Program-made: the position numbers and the translations under genes
The notes under the pieces: generated by a model
The model's database searches: none
Seen by the model: the letters and a program-made list of their open reading frames with translations, nothing else
What the model was told of the DNA's origin: nothing
Shown: positions 21,801-29,218 of the stretch, one piece after another
Position numbering within the stretch: the stretch's first letter is position 1
Layout: each line of letters starts with the position of its first letter
Assembly (NCBI GenBank): GCA_037974335.1
Contig: CM075729.1
Location: forward strand, 125,501,498-125,565,497
Length of the DNA stretch: 64,000 nt
Source of the DNA: Prionace glauca
Taxonomy: Eukaryota; Chordata; Chondrichthyes; Carcharhiniformes; Carcharhinidae
Reading direction: 5' to 3'

Positions 21801-22040
21801 AAACACAATGTCAATACTATTTCGTAATGGGTGCAGCAATTCCCAGTAAACTGTAAGGATGACGGGAAAGTCGGAATATTTTGCGAAATCAGTTTCCGCA
21901 AAATTTGCGATTAAAATTAGCACGTCACTCAAGACCGTCACTGCTTGTGGATAACAAGCAGTAAAAATTAGAATTAACTCACCGGCGCGCGTTGCAAAGA
22001 TAATGAACTGCAGGAGAGTGAGCTGTTGACTTAATGCCAT
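9737..22040 (-). CDS. NCR3-like: NKp30 (NCR3)-like Ig receptor with ITIM tail, whole gene
   Basis: Seven coding exons on the minus strand: 22040-21983, 20234-19896, 16894-16775, 15364-15346, 15257-15229, 15035-15007, 10407-10288. All introns are GT-AG. Intron phases are 1,1,1,2,1,0 and the total is 714 nt, encoding 237 residues. Layout: signal peptide 1-19; V domain 20-132 with Cys46, Trp62, the DIYYC motif ending at Cys112 and a J-like NGSGTHLKV strand; stalk 133-145; membrane segment about 146-168; basic stop-transfer IRRLRR; tail with Tyr181 (YDDI), Tyr210 (YAKV), Tyr227 and Tyr233 (VEYAII, which fits the ITIM consensus). Possible N-glycans at Asn45, Asn53 and Asn123. Known of the family: NKp30 is a VJ-type single-V receptor of NK cells, about 201 residues in human, that signals through a charged membrane residue. 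Here no charged residue lies in the membrane segment, so an inhibitory receptor is inferred. The V-domain match is good by eye; orthology versus paralogy is unproven. The span runs to the first of two AATAAA signals. Confidence 0.8.
10288..10407 (-). CDS. NCR3-like: NCR3-like last exon: cytoplasmic tail with ITIM
   Basis: A 120-nt coding end after the acceptor GATGATTATCAG, open in phase 0 to a TGA at 10290-10288. It reads VHSNRGSISQHYAKVKFKQQ, then EKARKVNDYTNCVEYAIIR. VEYAII fits the (I/V/L/S)xYxx(I/V/L) ITIM consensus. HYAKVKF and NDYTNCVEY resemble tyrosine-rich tails of inhibitory Ig receptors. No repeat overlaps it. Assignment to this gene rests on strand, phase and the receptor-type tail. 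About 4.6 kb of mostly repeat sequence separates it from exon 6. Confidence 0.68.
   Translation of the reverse strand, partial: VHSNRGSISQHYAKVKFKQQEKARKVNDYTNCVEYAIIR
10640..10695 (-). repeat. SINE-P fragment
   Basis: GTCGCCATAGTCCCAGACGG and GAGAGTTGACTGGTGGCG match the 3' part of the tRNA-derived SINE also seen at 28137, inverted and truncated. Confidence 0.45.
10700..10960 (-). mobile_element. CR1-like antisense fragment, weak
   Basis: TTTTAAGCACACCTCATTTAAAAAACC resembles an inverted C-terminal CR1 region. Low similarity to any copy in the window. Confidence 0.25.
10972..11275 (+). repeat. SINE-H (HE1-like SINE with a second tail type)
   Basis: Head CTGCTGCCTCACAGCGCTAG with B box GGTTCAATTCC, V-SINE middle, then the tail AACTTCATTGCAGTGTTAAT and ATTAATAAATAAG. 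It shares head and middle with SINE-V but not the CR1-type tail. Confidence 0.8.
11290..13640 (+). mobile_element. Ty3/Gypsy-type LTR retrotransposon fossil (pol region)
   Basis: Scattered remnants of the reverse transcriptase and RNase H region (about 11.3-12.4 kb) and of the integrase core and C-terminal region (about 12.6-13.6 kb), in Ty3/Gypsy order. No LTR recognised at either end. Broken many times in all frames and old. A SINE-H copy (12825-13078) sits inside the integrase region and is younger. The element lies in the last intron of the NCR3-like gene, opposite to the gene's direction. Confidence 0.65.
12825..13078 (-). repeat. SINE-H inserted in the Gypsy fossil
   Basis: Inverted: TTAGTCACAAGTAGGCTTAC tail, CACCTGTTCGGGTACGC, then the ACCACTGTGCCACCATGCCG head. 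Confidence 0.75.
13772..14112 (+). repeat. SINE-V
   Basis: GGTAGCACAGTGGTTAGCAT head, TTAGGTGGATTGGCCGTGCT, and the GATGGGCCGAATGGC to GGATTCTATA tail. Nearly full length. Confidence 0.85.
14114..15006. other. Intron sequence of the NCR3-like gene, no repeat recognised
   Basis: Lies between exon 6 and the SINE at 13772. The minus strand holds a 119-codon open frame at 14354-13995 that overlaps the SINE in its second half, so it is not accepted as coding. Confidence 0.35.
14693..14713 (-). other. Alternative short terminal exon candidate (DVDQVD-stop)
   Basis: After GTGCGTCAG the phase-0 sequence reads DVDQVD and stops. It would also join in frame to exon 6 and give a 204-residue form lacking the ITIM exon. 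The acceptor is moderate and the peptide is short, so chance is likely. Confidence 0.15.
15007..15035 (-). CDS. NCR3-like: NCR3-like exon 6: 29-nt mini-exon
   Basis: Flanked by CTATTCCCACAG and GTAAGA, phase 1 in and phase 0 out, reading A-PADLQPATQ. The phase-0 exit fits the phase-0 entry of the tyrosine-rich last exon at 10407. Read in phase 0 instead, it would give HQPIYSQRH, but that does not match the neighbours. Confidence 0.55.
15229..15257 (-). CDS. NCR3-like: NCR3-like exon 5: mini-exon with YDDI motif
   Basis: A 29-nt exon between TTGCTTCTTACAG and GTATGT, phase 2 in and phase 1 out. It reads QYDDIDTVP. Tyr181 lies in a YxxI motif preceded by Arg-Gln, so it is not a strict ITIM. 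It may be a half-ITAM-like or other SH2 docking site. An earlier GTACCT donor inside the exon would change the phase but is a weaker site. Confidence 0.6.
15346..15364 (-). CDS. NCR3-like: NCR3-like exon 4: 19-nt mini-exon
   Basis: A 19-nt exon after a strong acceptor (TTATTTTTCTTTCAG) and before GTAACA. Entered in phase 1 and left in phase 2, it reads V-IRRLR-R, a basic stretch that suits a membrane-proximal cytoplasmic anchor. It is too short to prove alone; support comes from phase agreement with both neighbours. Confidence 0.6.
15488..15792 (+). repeat. SINE-V
   Basis: TACTGCCTCACAGTGCCAGA head to the CTTCTGCACTATAGGGATCC tail. Diverged. Confidence 0.75.
15793..16138 (-). repeat. SINE-N, near full length
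   Basis: Inverted. The B box is intact as GGGATTCGAACCCCGG, and ATTACTAATCTAAAAAC-type linker and CCCATCCCTAG tail are present. It abuts the SINE-V at 15488. Confidence 0.85.
16262..16598 (+). mobile_element. CR1-like LINE 3' end, old
   Basis: CTAGAACCAGAGGGCACAGA, TTGGTTAGGATCTGGAATGC and GACATGATGGGCTGAATGGC are the C-terminal and 3' landmarks of a CR1 family older than the one at 2.9 kb. Confidence 0.6.
16775..16894 (-). CDS. NCR3-like: NCR3-like exon 3: stalk and transmembrane segment
   Basis: A 120-nt exon, phase 1 at both ends, flanked by TTTCAG and GTATGT. It encodes a short hydrophilic stalk (RKDVKESDRNPDV) and then a hydrophobic run, GLGGVSVFLSITVIVLICGL, followed by SWQTK. There is no Arg or Lys inside the membrane run, unlike human NKp30, so pairing with an ITAM adaptor through a charge is not expected. 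Confidence 0.8.
16985..17290 (-). repeat. SINE-G (tRNA-type SINE)
   Basis: Inverted. TTCTATAGCGCCTTGCAC tail, GCGTACAGTAAGCTCACAC, GGCAAATATTGGCCAAGACA and GGTTTAACGTTACATCC. The same family, direct, occurs at 62940. Confidence 0.65.
17322..17720 (-). repeat. SINE-N
   Basis: Inverted. GCTGGCCAACATTTATTGCC tail, AGTCAACCACATTGCTGTGC, ATCAGTAGATTCCTAATTCC and the ATACCATTAGGCCATC head. Confidence 0.85.
17738..17990 (+). mobile_element. Unclassified LINE 3' end, left part
   Basis: CTCGGGAAAGCAGCCAGCAT, CCGGAAAAAGATACAAAATT and AAGAATAGCTTCTTCCCTG. It resumes at about 18660 with CTGATCTTTCTTTACACCC, so something was inserted between. Confidence 0.5.
17991..18640 (+). mobile_element. LTR-like insertion (possible solo LTR)
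   Basis: About 650 bp that splits the LINE end on either side. It begins TG, ends ...TTCGCTACA and has an AATAAA about 55 bp before that end. No coding remnant and no clear target duplication were seen. The family is unknown and the borders are approximate. It is treated as a fossil. Confidence 0.35.
18660..18835 (+). mobile_element. Unclassified LINE 3' end, right part
   Basis: CTGTGACTGTAACACTATAT, TTTGTATAGCACGCAAG and ACACGTGACAATAACAAATC followed by AAATCC. This is the terminal repeat-like end of the family. Confidence 0.5.
18990..19300 (+). repeat. SINE-V
   Basis: TATTGCTGCCTCCCAGCGCC, B box GGTTCGATTCCC, and tail TAGGGATTCTTAGATTCTATG. Confidence 0.85.
19303..19895. other. NCR3-like intron 2 sequence, low complexity at its start
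   Basis: 19305-19390 holds three imperfect repeats of CCCTGTATTGACTC. The rest up to exon 2 shows no recognised element. Confidence 0.4.
19896..20234 (-). CDS. NCR3-like: NCR3-like exon 2: V-type Ig domain
   Basis: A 339-nt exon, phase 1 at both ends, after a pyrimidine-rich acceptor (TTTTTCCCAACAG) and before GTAAGT. Strand B carries SVTLNC, strand C carries IGSTYWTRG, strands D-E carry KDRLERSDSESFANNRIHI, strand F carries EEDTDIYYCHV, and strand G carries NGSGTHLKVK. The conserved Cys46-Cys112 pair, Trp62, Arg81 and Asp108 of a V set are all present. Spacing and the J-like G strand match NKp30, including the IGS before the core Trp and an NG-GT ending. Complete and undamaged. Confidence 0.88.
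20440..21310. repeat. Minisatellite in NCR3-like intron 1
   Basis: Tandem units of about 24 bp beginning TTAATGTTGGGTTGTGTAGG. The units are regular from about 21040 to 21300 and increasingly irregular back to about 20440, where spacing varies and the GTTGGGTTGTG core persists. Open frames across it are by-products of the period being a multiple of three. Confidence 0.85.
21589..21630. repeat. Short tandem duplication
   Basis: ACAGCTAATAAAAAGTATATC occurs twice back to back in NCR3-like intron 1. Confidence 0.8.
21983..22040 (-). CDS. NCR3-like: NCR3-like exon 1: start codon and signal peptide
   Basis: It encodes MALSQQLTLLQFIIFATRA plus the first base of the next codon, then GTGAGT. The stretch is hydrophobic and of normal length for a leader. 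The phase-1 exit is usual for Ig-superfamily leader exons. The ATG at 22040 is the only one that gives a leader directly before the donor. The reading frame stays open far upstream, so the start is an inference from the leader length. Confidence 0.75.
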
Positions 22041-22337
22041 CTTCTGTGAGTGTGTGAAGAGGCCCCGAGGTGATCGAAAGTGAGCAGATGATAAAACAGG
22101 AACCCACTTCAAGCCGCGAATGGAATTGGTTGTGGTTAGCACTCGACAGCTCCACATGACTGTTGGACAAAATGAAGAACTCTTCGCTTTTGAAATAGTG
22201 TTTTTAAAATAATATTGGAATGGCATACGATGCATTGTTGACGTTGCTTCAGCAGTAAGTAACACAGGAAATACAGAGTGATAAATTCGTAATTTGTCTA
22301 TATTGTCAAATGTTTTATGTTTACTCTGTGGAGAACA

Positions 22338-22500
22338 TCTCCCCCCCTCCCTACCGCAGTCCTCTTCCCCCCCCTCCCTACCGCACCCCTCTTCCCCCCC
22401 ACCCCAAAACTGCAGCGTGCGGAGATTTCCGCACGCTGCAGTTTTCTCCATGATGATAGTGTTGAAGATGACGAGAGGGGAGGGAAGAGGGGAGGGGAGG
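22338..22500. promoter_or_regulatory. Hairpin between pyrimidine and purine tracts, upstream of NCR3-like
   Basis: Arms 22406-22423 and 22428-22445 are perfect 18-bp inverted repeats (AAAACTGCAGCGTGCGGA) around a 4-base loop. The left flank is C/T-rich with two copies of a CCTCCCTACCGCA unit; the right flank is AGGGGAGGG-rich. It lies about 370-400 bp upstream of the receptor's start codon. Confidence 0.7.
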
Positions 22501-23040
22501 CGTGATTACAAACGTGACCAAGAGTTTCCATTCAGCTCATTGCGCGCCTGTCATTCAGACATCCATAGCCACATCACCCAGGTAAAGTTCAGGGTTATAA
22601 ACTGCTGCCACGTGTCCGGCATTAACTCTAACCAGCACGCCTGTTCATGTTCAAGTTTGCACCGCGTTCCCACCGCTTACATTAAAATTTAATTAATTTT
22701 ATTATTTAATAAACTAACTCAATTTTATTAATTAACAGACTACCTAAAATTAGCAAATAAAGATTTTCAGATATATGTTTTATGGCGTATTTGAGAATTG
22801 CCCAGAGTAAAATCACAGTTTTTTTGTCACTGACTTGATTAGAAAGGAGTGAAAGGAGGTACAGTAGCATGTCTGTGTGAGTGTAAAGATGTTACACCAG
22901 GATAATACTCTCAATTATCAGCCGCATTTACAAGATCTACCGTGATTAATACAGGTGGGACCAGCAAGAATACTGCTATAGATAGTTTAACATAAAGGGA
23001 CACTAATTGGAAGTCACATTGAAAAACAACAGTACAGTGG
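22501..23040. other. Upstream region of the NCR3-like gene, no recognised repeat
   Basis: AT-rich, unassigned. No exon or known element seen. Confidence 0.35.
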
Positions 23041-23047
23041 TGTGCGT

Positions 23048-23178
23048 GGGGGGGGGGGGGGGGGGGGGGGGGTGGGGGGGGGTTGGGGGGCGGGAGGGCT
23101 GGAGGAGGGGGGCAGCGGGGTGAAATTGTCGGGGGACGTTGGAGAGAGGTATTGGGTGACCCCCCCCCCCGCCCCCCC
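23048..23178. repeat. Poly-G tract followed by poly-C tract
   Basis: A long G-run with rare T, C and A interruptions up to about 23120, then C-runs at 23161-23178. The plus strand could fold back G on C or form quadruplexes. Confidence 0.8.
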
Positions 23179-23304
23179 AGTCTCCCCGGAATGTATTGCC
23201 CTGTTGTGTTCAACAAATTATCACCGACAATTTGCCGCAAGTTTTCCTAATCTTTAGTCGCGGATCAGTGGAGAATAGTTGACCTTTCCTTTTCAAATAG
23301 AAAT

Positions 23305-23485
23305 ATAGAATCCCTACAGTGCAGAAGGAGGCCAATCGACCCATCGAGCCTACACCGACAACAATTCCACCCAGGACCTATCCCCATAACCCCACATTCT
23401 AATCCCTCTAATTTACACATCCTGGAACACTAAGGGGCAATTTAACATGGCCAATTAACTTAACGTGCACATCCTTGTTACGAGA
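23305..23485 (-). repeat. SINE-V, 3' part only
   Basis: Inverted. AGAATCCCTACAGTGCAGAA, CACTAAGGGGCAATTTAACA, cut off after ACGTGCACATCC. Confidence 0.75.
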
Positions 23486-23532
23486 GAGAGGGAGAATTGT
23501 GGGCAAATTGCCCGCTATACTTGCAAACCAAA

Positions 23533-25640
23533 ATACCACAAGACATAGGAAGAGGAGTAATCAGTTCGGTCTCTCTAGCTTGTCCCACCATTAAATAGGA
23601 TCATAGCTGATCCGACATTCCTCACGCCCATTTTCCTGCCCTTTCCCCTTAACCTTTGTTTCCCTTACTGATCAAAAATCTGTCTCAGACTTCAATTTAC
23701 GAAAGTGTTCTTTGTGTCAAGGAGTTACAAAAGCTTACAATACTCCGAGAGAAGAGGTTCCTCCATGTCTCACTACTAAATTGACATCCTTTATTCTGAG
23801 ACTCTGCTCTCTGGCCCTAGGCCTCCCACGAGGGGAAACGCCCTCTCAACATTTACATTGTCAAATAAGAATCCCGTATATTTCAATGGGATCACATCTC
23901 ATTATTCTAAATTCCAATGAGTCAAGTCCCAAATTTTTAATCTTTCTTCGTAAGCCAATCCCTTCATTCCAGTATCATCCCAATGAACCTTCTTTTAATT
24001 GCCTTCAATGAATTAATATTTCCTTAAACAAGGGGACCAAAACTGCTCAGAGTATTCTGGACGTGGTCTCTCAGTACCTTGCATTGTTACAACATGACTT
24101 CCCAACTCTTCTCCTTGATCTCCCATGAGTTAAGGACCAAAATTCCAGTAGGCTTCTTGCTTATCTGTGTGCTAGCTTTCTATGTTTCCTGCACAAGTAC
24201 CCCAACTCCCTTTGAATTGCAGATTTCCGAGGTATTTCTACTTAAGCAATACTCTGTTCTTTTGTTCTCCCTTCCAGAATTAACTTCCTCGAAAATCTCT
24301 AATAAATTACTCAGACACGATTTCCATTCAATGAAGCCATGCCGATTCTGTTTAATTAGATTATGATCATCTAGATCTGCTCCTATTACTTCCTGAATAG
24401 TTGATTCCAGCATTTTTCCAACAATAGATGTTAGGCCAGTTGGCTCCCTTTTTAACAGGGGTACCATTTTGGCAGTTTTCCACTCCTCTGGTACTTCTCC
24501 AGAATCTAAAGACTTTTGGGAAATTATAACCAATGCATCCATCATCTTCGGAGCTACTTATTTTAGGATCCTAGGGTGCAAGCCATCAGGTCATGGTATA
24601 ACTTATCTGCCATTATCCCCCTTAGTTTAGCCTAATACTTCTTCTCTAGTGACGATGGTGGGCTTAGATTCAACGAGTCATAGATGTTTACAGCCTGGAA
24701 ATAGGCCCTACGGACTAGCTTGTCCATGCTGCCCTTTTTTAACCCCTAAGCTAGTCCCAATTGCCCACTTTTGGCCCATATCCCTCTATACCCATCTTAC
24801 CCATGTAACTTAATACCTCCTCTCTATTCTTTCGTATTAATGTGACAATCAAAGTAACTTCCACCATAAAGATTGATGTAAATATATTTTTAACTCCTTT
24901 GCCATTTCCTTGTTCCCCTCAACTAATGGCCCAGATTCATTTTCTGAGGGACCTATGTTCACTTTGACCTCCCTCTTCCTTTTTATATATTTAAAGAGAC
25001 TAATTTTTTAATGTTCATCGCTAGTTTACTCTCATAGTTTATTTTCTCTCTCTTCCTTGTCTTTTTAGTTCTCCTTTGCTGAATTGATCCCAGCTTTCAG
25101 CACTATCACTGACTTTATCAATCCTTAGATGCATTTTCTTTAAACTCAATACTCTTTTTTTTAGCTTCCTTAGTTAACAAAGGTAAGTTGATTCCTCTTA
25201 GGACTTTTCCTCCGCCTGGGGAGTCATGAATTATCTCCTCAAATGTCTGCTATTGTTAACTGAATATGTTTCCTGTTAATCTATCTGTGTAATCCACTTC
25301 AGGCAATTCCACCCTCATTTCATTGTAATTCCCTTTATTTAAGTTACGCACGTTTTGTTTCAGACCAAACTTTTTCTCTCTCAGATGGAATATTGACTTC
25401 TATCATGTTGTGATCACTATTTCCTAGGAGATCTTTTACTCTGAGCTCATTTATTAAACATACCTCATTACCAGTTACCAGATCCAAGATAGCCTGTTTT
25501 GGCTCCCTGACATTTTGCTTTTGGAAACTATTCCTAATACAGTTTGTGAATTTGTTTTCACAGGTACCCTTTCCAACTTGATTATTCCAATCAACACTGA
25601 GATTAATGCTACCTTTTACTTATCATTTTCAGAGCACGGT
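23533..25640 (-). mobile_element. CR1-group LINE, old, long copy
   Basis: Antisense 3' end (CATAGGAAGAGGAGTAATCA), C-terminal and thumb region, reverse transcriptase at about 24180-24545 (minus frame with GFIEWKSCLSNLLEIFEEV and PEEWKTAKMVPLLK), then linker and endonuclease side to about 25640 (TTGTGATCACTATTTCC is the HDVVI-type antisense site). Many frame breaks. Interrupted at about 24674-24860 by another CR1 3' end. Confidence 0.7.
24674..24860 (-). mobile_element. CR1 3' end (third family) inserted in the older CR1
   Basis: GAGTCATAGATGTTTACAGC and ATATCCCTCTATACCCATCT match the 3' end of the copy at 61535-62850. It splits the reverse-transcriptase side from the endonuclease side of the host element. 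Confidence 0.65.
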
Positions 25641-25834
25641 GACCCTGCTATAGACCGGGTGACATTTTGACCAGACCGGTCAAATTTCATTCCCTAAAGA
25701 ACTTGCGCACTTCGAGAATGAGAGGACACCGATAGAAAGTGACCGATAGAAAGTTTACCGATAGGTAAACAACCTAACGAACACGAGGAATAACCCCTTT
25801 GAACGGCGAGTGTGAGGATGTGGATGAGAATATG

Positions 25835-26020
25835 GTGAAAGCAGATTGAATCGTGATTTTTAAAAGGAAATTGGACATTTATTTGTACAGAAACAAATAT
25901 AGCTGACTGTACAGAAACAAATATAGCACTCGGGGGAATGCTGACTGATTGGAACTAGTTGAGTTGATACCTACACGATGGGCAGTATAGCCGCCCTGGG
26001 TGCTGAAACCTTTCTATAAA
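25835..26020 (+). mobile_element. CR1-like 3' fragment, uncertain
   Basis: AAAAGGAAATTGGACATTTA and GATTGGAACTAGTTGAG resemble an eroded CR1 3' end. It contains a small tandem duplication of CTGTACAGAAACAAATATAG (25886-25929 region). Confidence 0.3.
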
Positions 26021-26062
26021 GGATTTTAGTAAAACAAATAGCTCGTATACAATGAAGAGAGG

Positions 26063-26341
26063 CAGTGGCGTCATGGTACTTTTGCTGGATAAGTAATCCA
26101 CAAACGCAGCGTGGGTCACGGTTCAATGGTGAAATTTGAATGCAAAAGAGAAATCTGGAATTAAGAAGTCGAACGATAACACTGGCGTAAAGAAAACACC
26201 TGATTCAGTAATACCCTTTACTCGGTCTGGCCTACAAGTGATTCCAGACCCACAACAATATGACTATTAAATGGCCATTGTGGATGGGCAATAAATGCTG
26301 GCCCAGCCAAGGACGCCCACATCCTATGGACGAATAAAACA
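26063..26341 (+). repeat. SINE-N
   Basis: ATCTGGAATTAAGAAGTCG, GGTCTGGCCTACAAGTGATT and the tail GGGCAATAAATGCTGGCCCA to GGACGAATAAAAC. Confidence 0.8.
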
Positions 26342-26495
26342 GAATTTGTAGCCTCGTCGTCATGATATTCGTTCAGATGTAGATACCATAGGCCCAGCAT
26401 TGAGTGTTTATTTGATCTCTCTCTGATCATTAGCAGAGGCCGTTTCCTTTCACGCCAAGTTGCATCAGGCTGCTGCTTCGCCACTTGTGACCTTA

Positions 26496-26777
26496 TAGAA
26501 CCCTACAGTTGAGGAGTAGACCATTCGGCCCATCGAGTCCGCACCCACCACAATCCCACGCAGGGCCTAAACCAAAATCTTATGCATTTACCCGAACTAA
26601 TCCCACTAACACTAAGAGGGAAATTTGACATGACCAATTGATCTAGCCACATACGTTTGCATAGTTGGAGGAAACCAACGCAGACATGGGGAGAACGTAC
26701 AACCTCCGCACAGGCAGTGACCCAAGCCGGAAATCGAACCAACGTCCCTGGTGCTGTAAAGTCACCGTGCCGCCCTT
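26496..26777 (-). repeat. SINE-V
   Basis: Inverted. CATTCGGCCCATCGAGTCCG, CATGGGGAGAACGTACAAC and CACCGTGCCGCCC. Confidence 0.85.
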
Positions 26778-27111
26778 GATGATGTTTCCCGACCTATCAA
26801 AACAGGCAAAGACTGGAGAGAATGACGGACGCTTAAAGAAACAGGCTGAGTTTCCGCATTTGAACGCAATGTAACTGGAAAGATAGAAATCAGCATTTTG
26901 TTTTACCTGCACTAAGTTTAACTGTTAAAAAGTGGGGATGGCATTTTGCCAACTGGCATCTTGGCCAATAATGTAATAGTTCTTTCAGGGCCAGGGAGCA
27001 GTTTACATTTCAGAGAGAGGATGTTAGCGTCATTAATGTTTTCTGCGATTCCGCAATTAAATTTGAACTTATTAATAATTTTCATATTAGGCTAAAATGT
27101 ATCTTTAGTGC

Positions 27112-27388
27112 AAGTATTGGTTCGATTCCGGCCTTAGGTGACTGTGCGGAGTTTGTACATTCTCCCCGTGTATTTGTGGGTTTCCTCTGGGTGCTCCGGT
27201 TCCCTCCCACAGTCCAAAGACATGTGAGTTAGGTTGATTGGCCATGGTAACTTCCCCATCGTGTCAGGGGGTTAGCAGAATAAATATGTTGGGTTACAGG
27301 CAAAGGGGTTGGGTGGGGTTGTGGTCGCTGCAGATTCGATGGGCCGAATGGCCTCCTTCAGCACTTTAGGGATTCTATGATTCTATGA
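27112..27388 (+). repeat. SINE-V, 5'-truncated at the B box
   Basis: Starts at GGTTCGATTCC and runs to the perfect GGGATTCTATGATTCTATGA tail. Confidence 0.85.
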
Positions 27389-28130
27389 TGAAGAATGCAT
27401 CTAGGTACTCATGTTCAAGTGTTATTGTATTGTCTCTGCTTATAACATACGGCTTATGTTGTGAGCAAAGTTTACATCCGTTGATGCCATCACAACATTA
27501 TAAGGTAGTGAAAATTTAAATAAGAGTTTACATGATATTTAACCTATATTGTATTCAATTGATAACCTGATACACCTTAGGGTCAGTCCACCGAAGATGG
27601 ATATTTCCTGTGACTTGAAACCTTGCTTCTGCTCAGAGTCCCATTTCACACGACGTCTACAGGCATTTAAATCTACAGGCCTCGTATTGCGACCTCTCTT
27701 CATGTGGTTAGTTTGTTTCTTACATCTCTGCATTCAGCCGACCTTGTTCTGCCAGTGTACTGTAGAAGCTGTTAGTTATTTTAGAATCCGTGCCGCTATT
27801 TATAATACACTTCAATGTGTCTGCAAAGAGTATACTTCGGTCCCATTTACCGAAGTGGTAGGAAATATTGAGCAGTGAGAGCTATGCAGTTGTTTACCAC
27901 GAATTATCTGCAGTGGAAAACATATATTTTTGGTATGTTAATACCGCATTAAATGTCCAACACTGCTTGTCTTGTGAGGGCAGTACTTGTTTTTCTGCAA
28001 TATAGTAGTTCGATGCAACTGAATAATTGGTTGGCTACTCCTAAGTCCAGTTAAACGTCAACCTTGCCCTACTGGTTTGGAATTGACGAAAGATCAGGTC
28101 AAGAAAACAATGCTTCGGTTTAGGACAATA
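27389..28130. other. No recognised feature
   Basis: Unique-looking sequence. The plus frame at 27549-27878 (109 codons) has no known domain and no obvious splice context. Confidence 0.35.
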
Positions 28131-28136
28131 ATGCGC

Positions 28137-28432
28137 ATGTTTAGCTCAGGTGGCTGGGCAGCTGGTTCTTGACGCAGTATGAGGGCAATGATGCGTGTTC
28201 AATTCCCGTACTTGCTGAGGTTATTTATGAAGACCCGTCTACGCTACATCGACTCTACCTTTGGGAGTCAGTTGGTTGGGTGTGATGTGTTCAATTTCTG
28301 TATTCGGGAATTCATGAAAGCCCACTTTCTCAGCCTTGCTCCTCGCCTGAGGTGATCCTCAGGTTAAAATCACCAGTCAGCTCCCCCCCACCCCTCCCTC
28401 AGACAGAACAGCCTATGGCGAAGTTGCCTTTA
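28137..28432 (+). repeat. SINE-P (tRNA-derived SINE)
   Basis: A box region TAGCTCAGGTGGCTGGGCAG and B box GTTCAATTCCCGTAC are well spaced for a tRNA head. The body has GCCTTGCTCCTCGCCTGAGG, TGATCCTCAGGTTAAAATCA and CCAGTCAGCTCCCCCC. A second head-like block, GAGTCAGTTGGTTGGGTGTG, suggests a dimeric or duplicated head. Confidence 0.7.
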
Positions 28433-28586
28433 TGTTCAGGGGATACGGGTTCAAATTGCACTGAAATTTGAACGTCATGAATAAATGTGGAACATTAGTA
28501 ATAGTGATGGTTTCCATGAAAGTCTGATCAATTGCCATAAAAAGACATCAATTCACTACTGCCCTTTCGTTACCCTGTCCGGCCCG
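28433..28586 (+). repeat. SINE-N, left part (interrupted)
   Basis: B box GGGTTCAAATTGC and the ATTCACTACTGCCCTTTCG block. It continues at 28817 after a SINE-V insertion. Confidence 0.6.
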
Positions 28587-28816
28587 GTCATTCTCCCCGT
28601 GTCTGCTTGGGTTTCCTCCAGGTGTTCCGGTTTCCTCTCACAGTCCAAAGAAGTGCGGGTTAGATTGATTGGCCAGGCTAAATTGCTCTTTAGTGTCAGA
28701 GGGACTAGCAGTGCAAATATATGGAGTTATAGGGATAGGGCCTGGGTGGGATTGTGGCCAGTGCAGACGCGATGGGCCAAATGGCCTCCTTCTGTACCAA
28801 AGGAATTCTATGGCTC
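28587..28816 (+). repeat. SINE-V inserted in SINE-N
   Basis: 5'-truncated: starts at GTCATTCTCCCCGTGTCTGC and ends at AAAGGAATTCTATGGC. Confidence 0.8.
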
Positions 28817-28935
28817 TCATGTGACTCCCTGTTGATTCCAACCTTCCCCCTGAAATGACCTTAACAAGTTAATCAGTTCATGGGCAATTAGGGATGGGCA
28901 ACAAATGCTGCCCTTGCCAGATCCAATGAAAGAAA
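28817..28935 (+). repeat. SINE-N, right part
   Basis: ATGTGACTCC, CCCTGAAATGACC and the tail GGGATGGGCAACAAATGCTG. Confidence 0.65.
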
Positions 28936-29218
28936 ATCCAAAGAAGTGAACCAGTTGTGTTTTTACAAGAACAGCTTCATAGTCCCTTTAACCAATGTCG
29001 CATTTTTGCTTATTTTTCATCCCTAAATTCATATTATGCGATGGTGGTGACTTGAACTCAAAATAAGTTGCATTATCAATCCAGGATTTTAGATTTTTCT
29101 TCCTGCAACATAACTCCAGCATCAGTATCATGGACGCAGCCCTCTGCCAGCAGAAATGAAAGCCCTAATCCAGATTCGTGTTAAGTGAACAGACCACTTG
29201 AATAGAAAAGGTACATTA

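Noticed and set aside
21638-21901. Minus frame with RQDYYCF, resembling an Ig F strand
   Set aside because: No B or C strand cysteine and tryptophan pattern, lies in intron 1, and no suitable acceptor.
22298-22531. Gly/Arg-rich and Pro/Ser-rich frames
   Set aside because: Caused by the C-rich and G-rich flanks of the hairpin.
22911-23257. Pro-rich and Gly-rich frames on the two strands
   Set aside because: Translation of the poly-G/poly-C tracts.
27549-27878. 109-codon plus frame
   Set aside because: No domain, no splice context and no repeat match; length is within chance.
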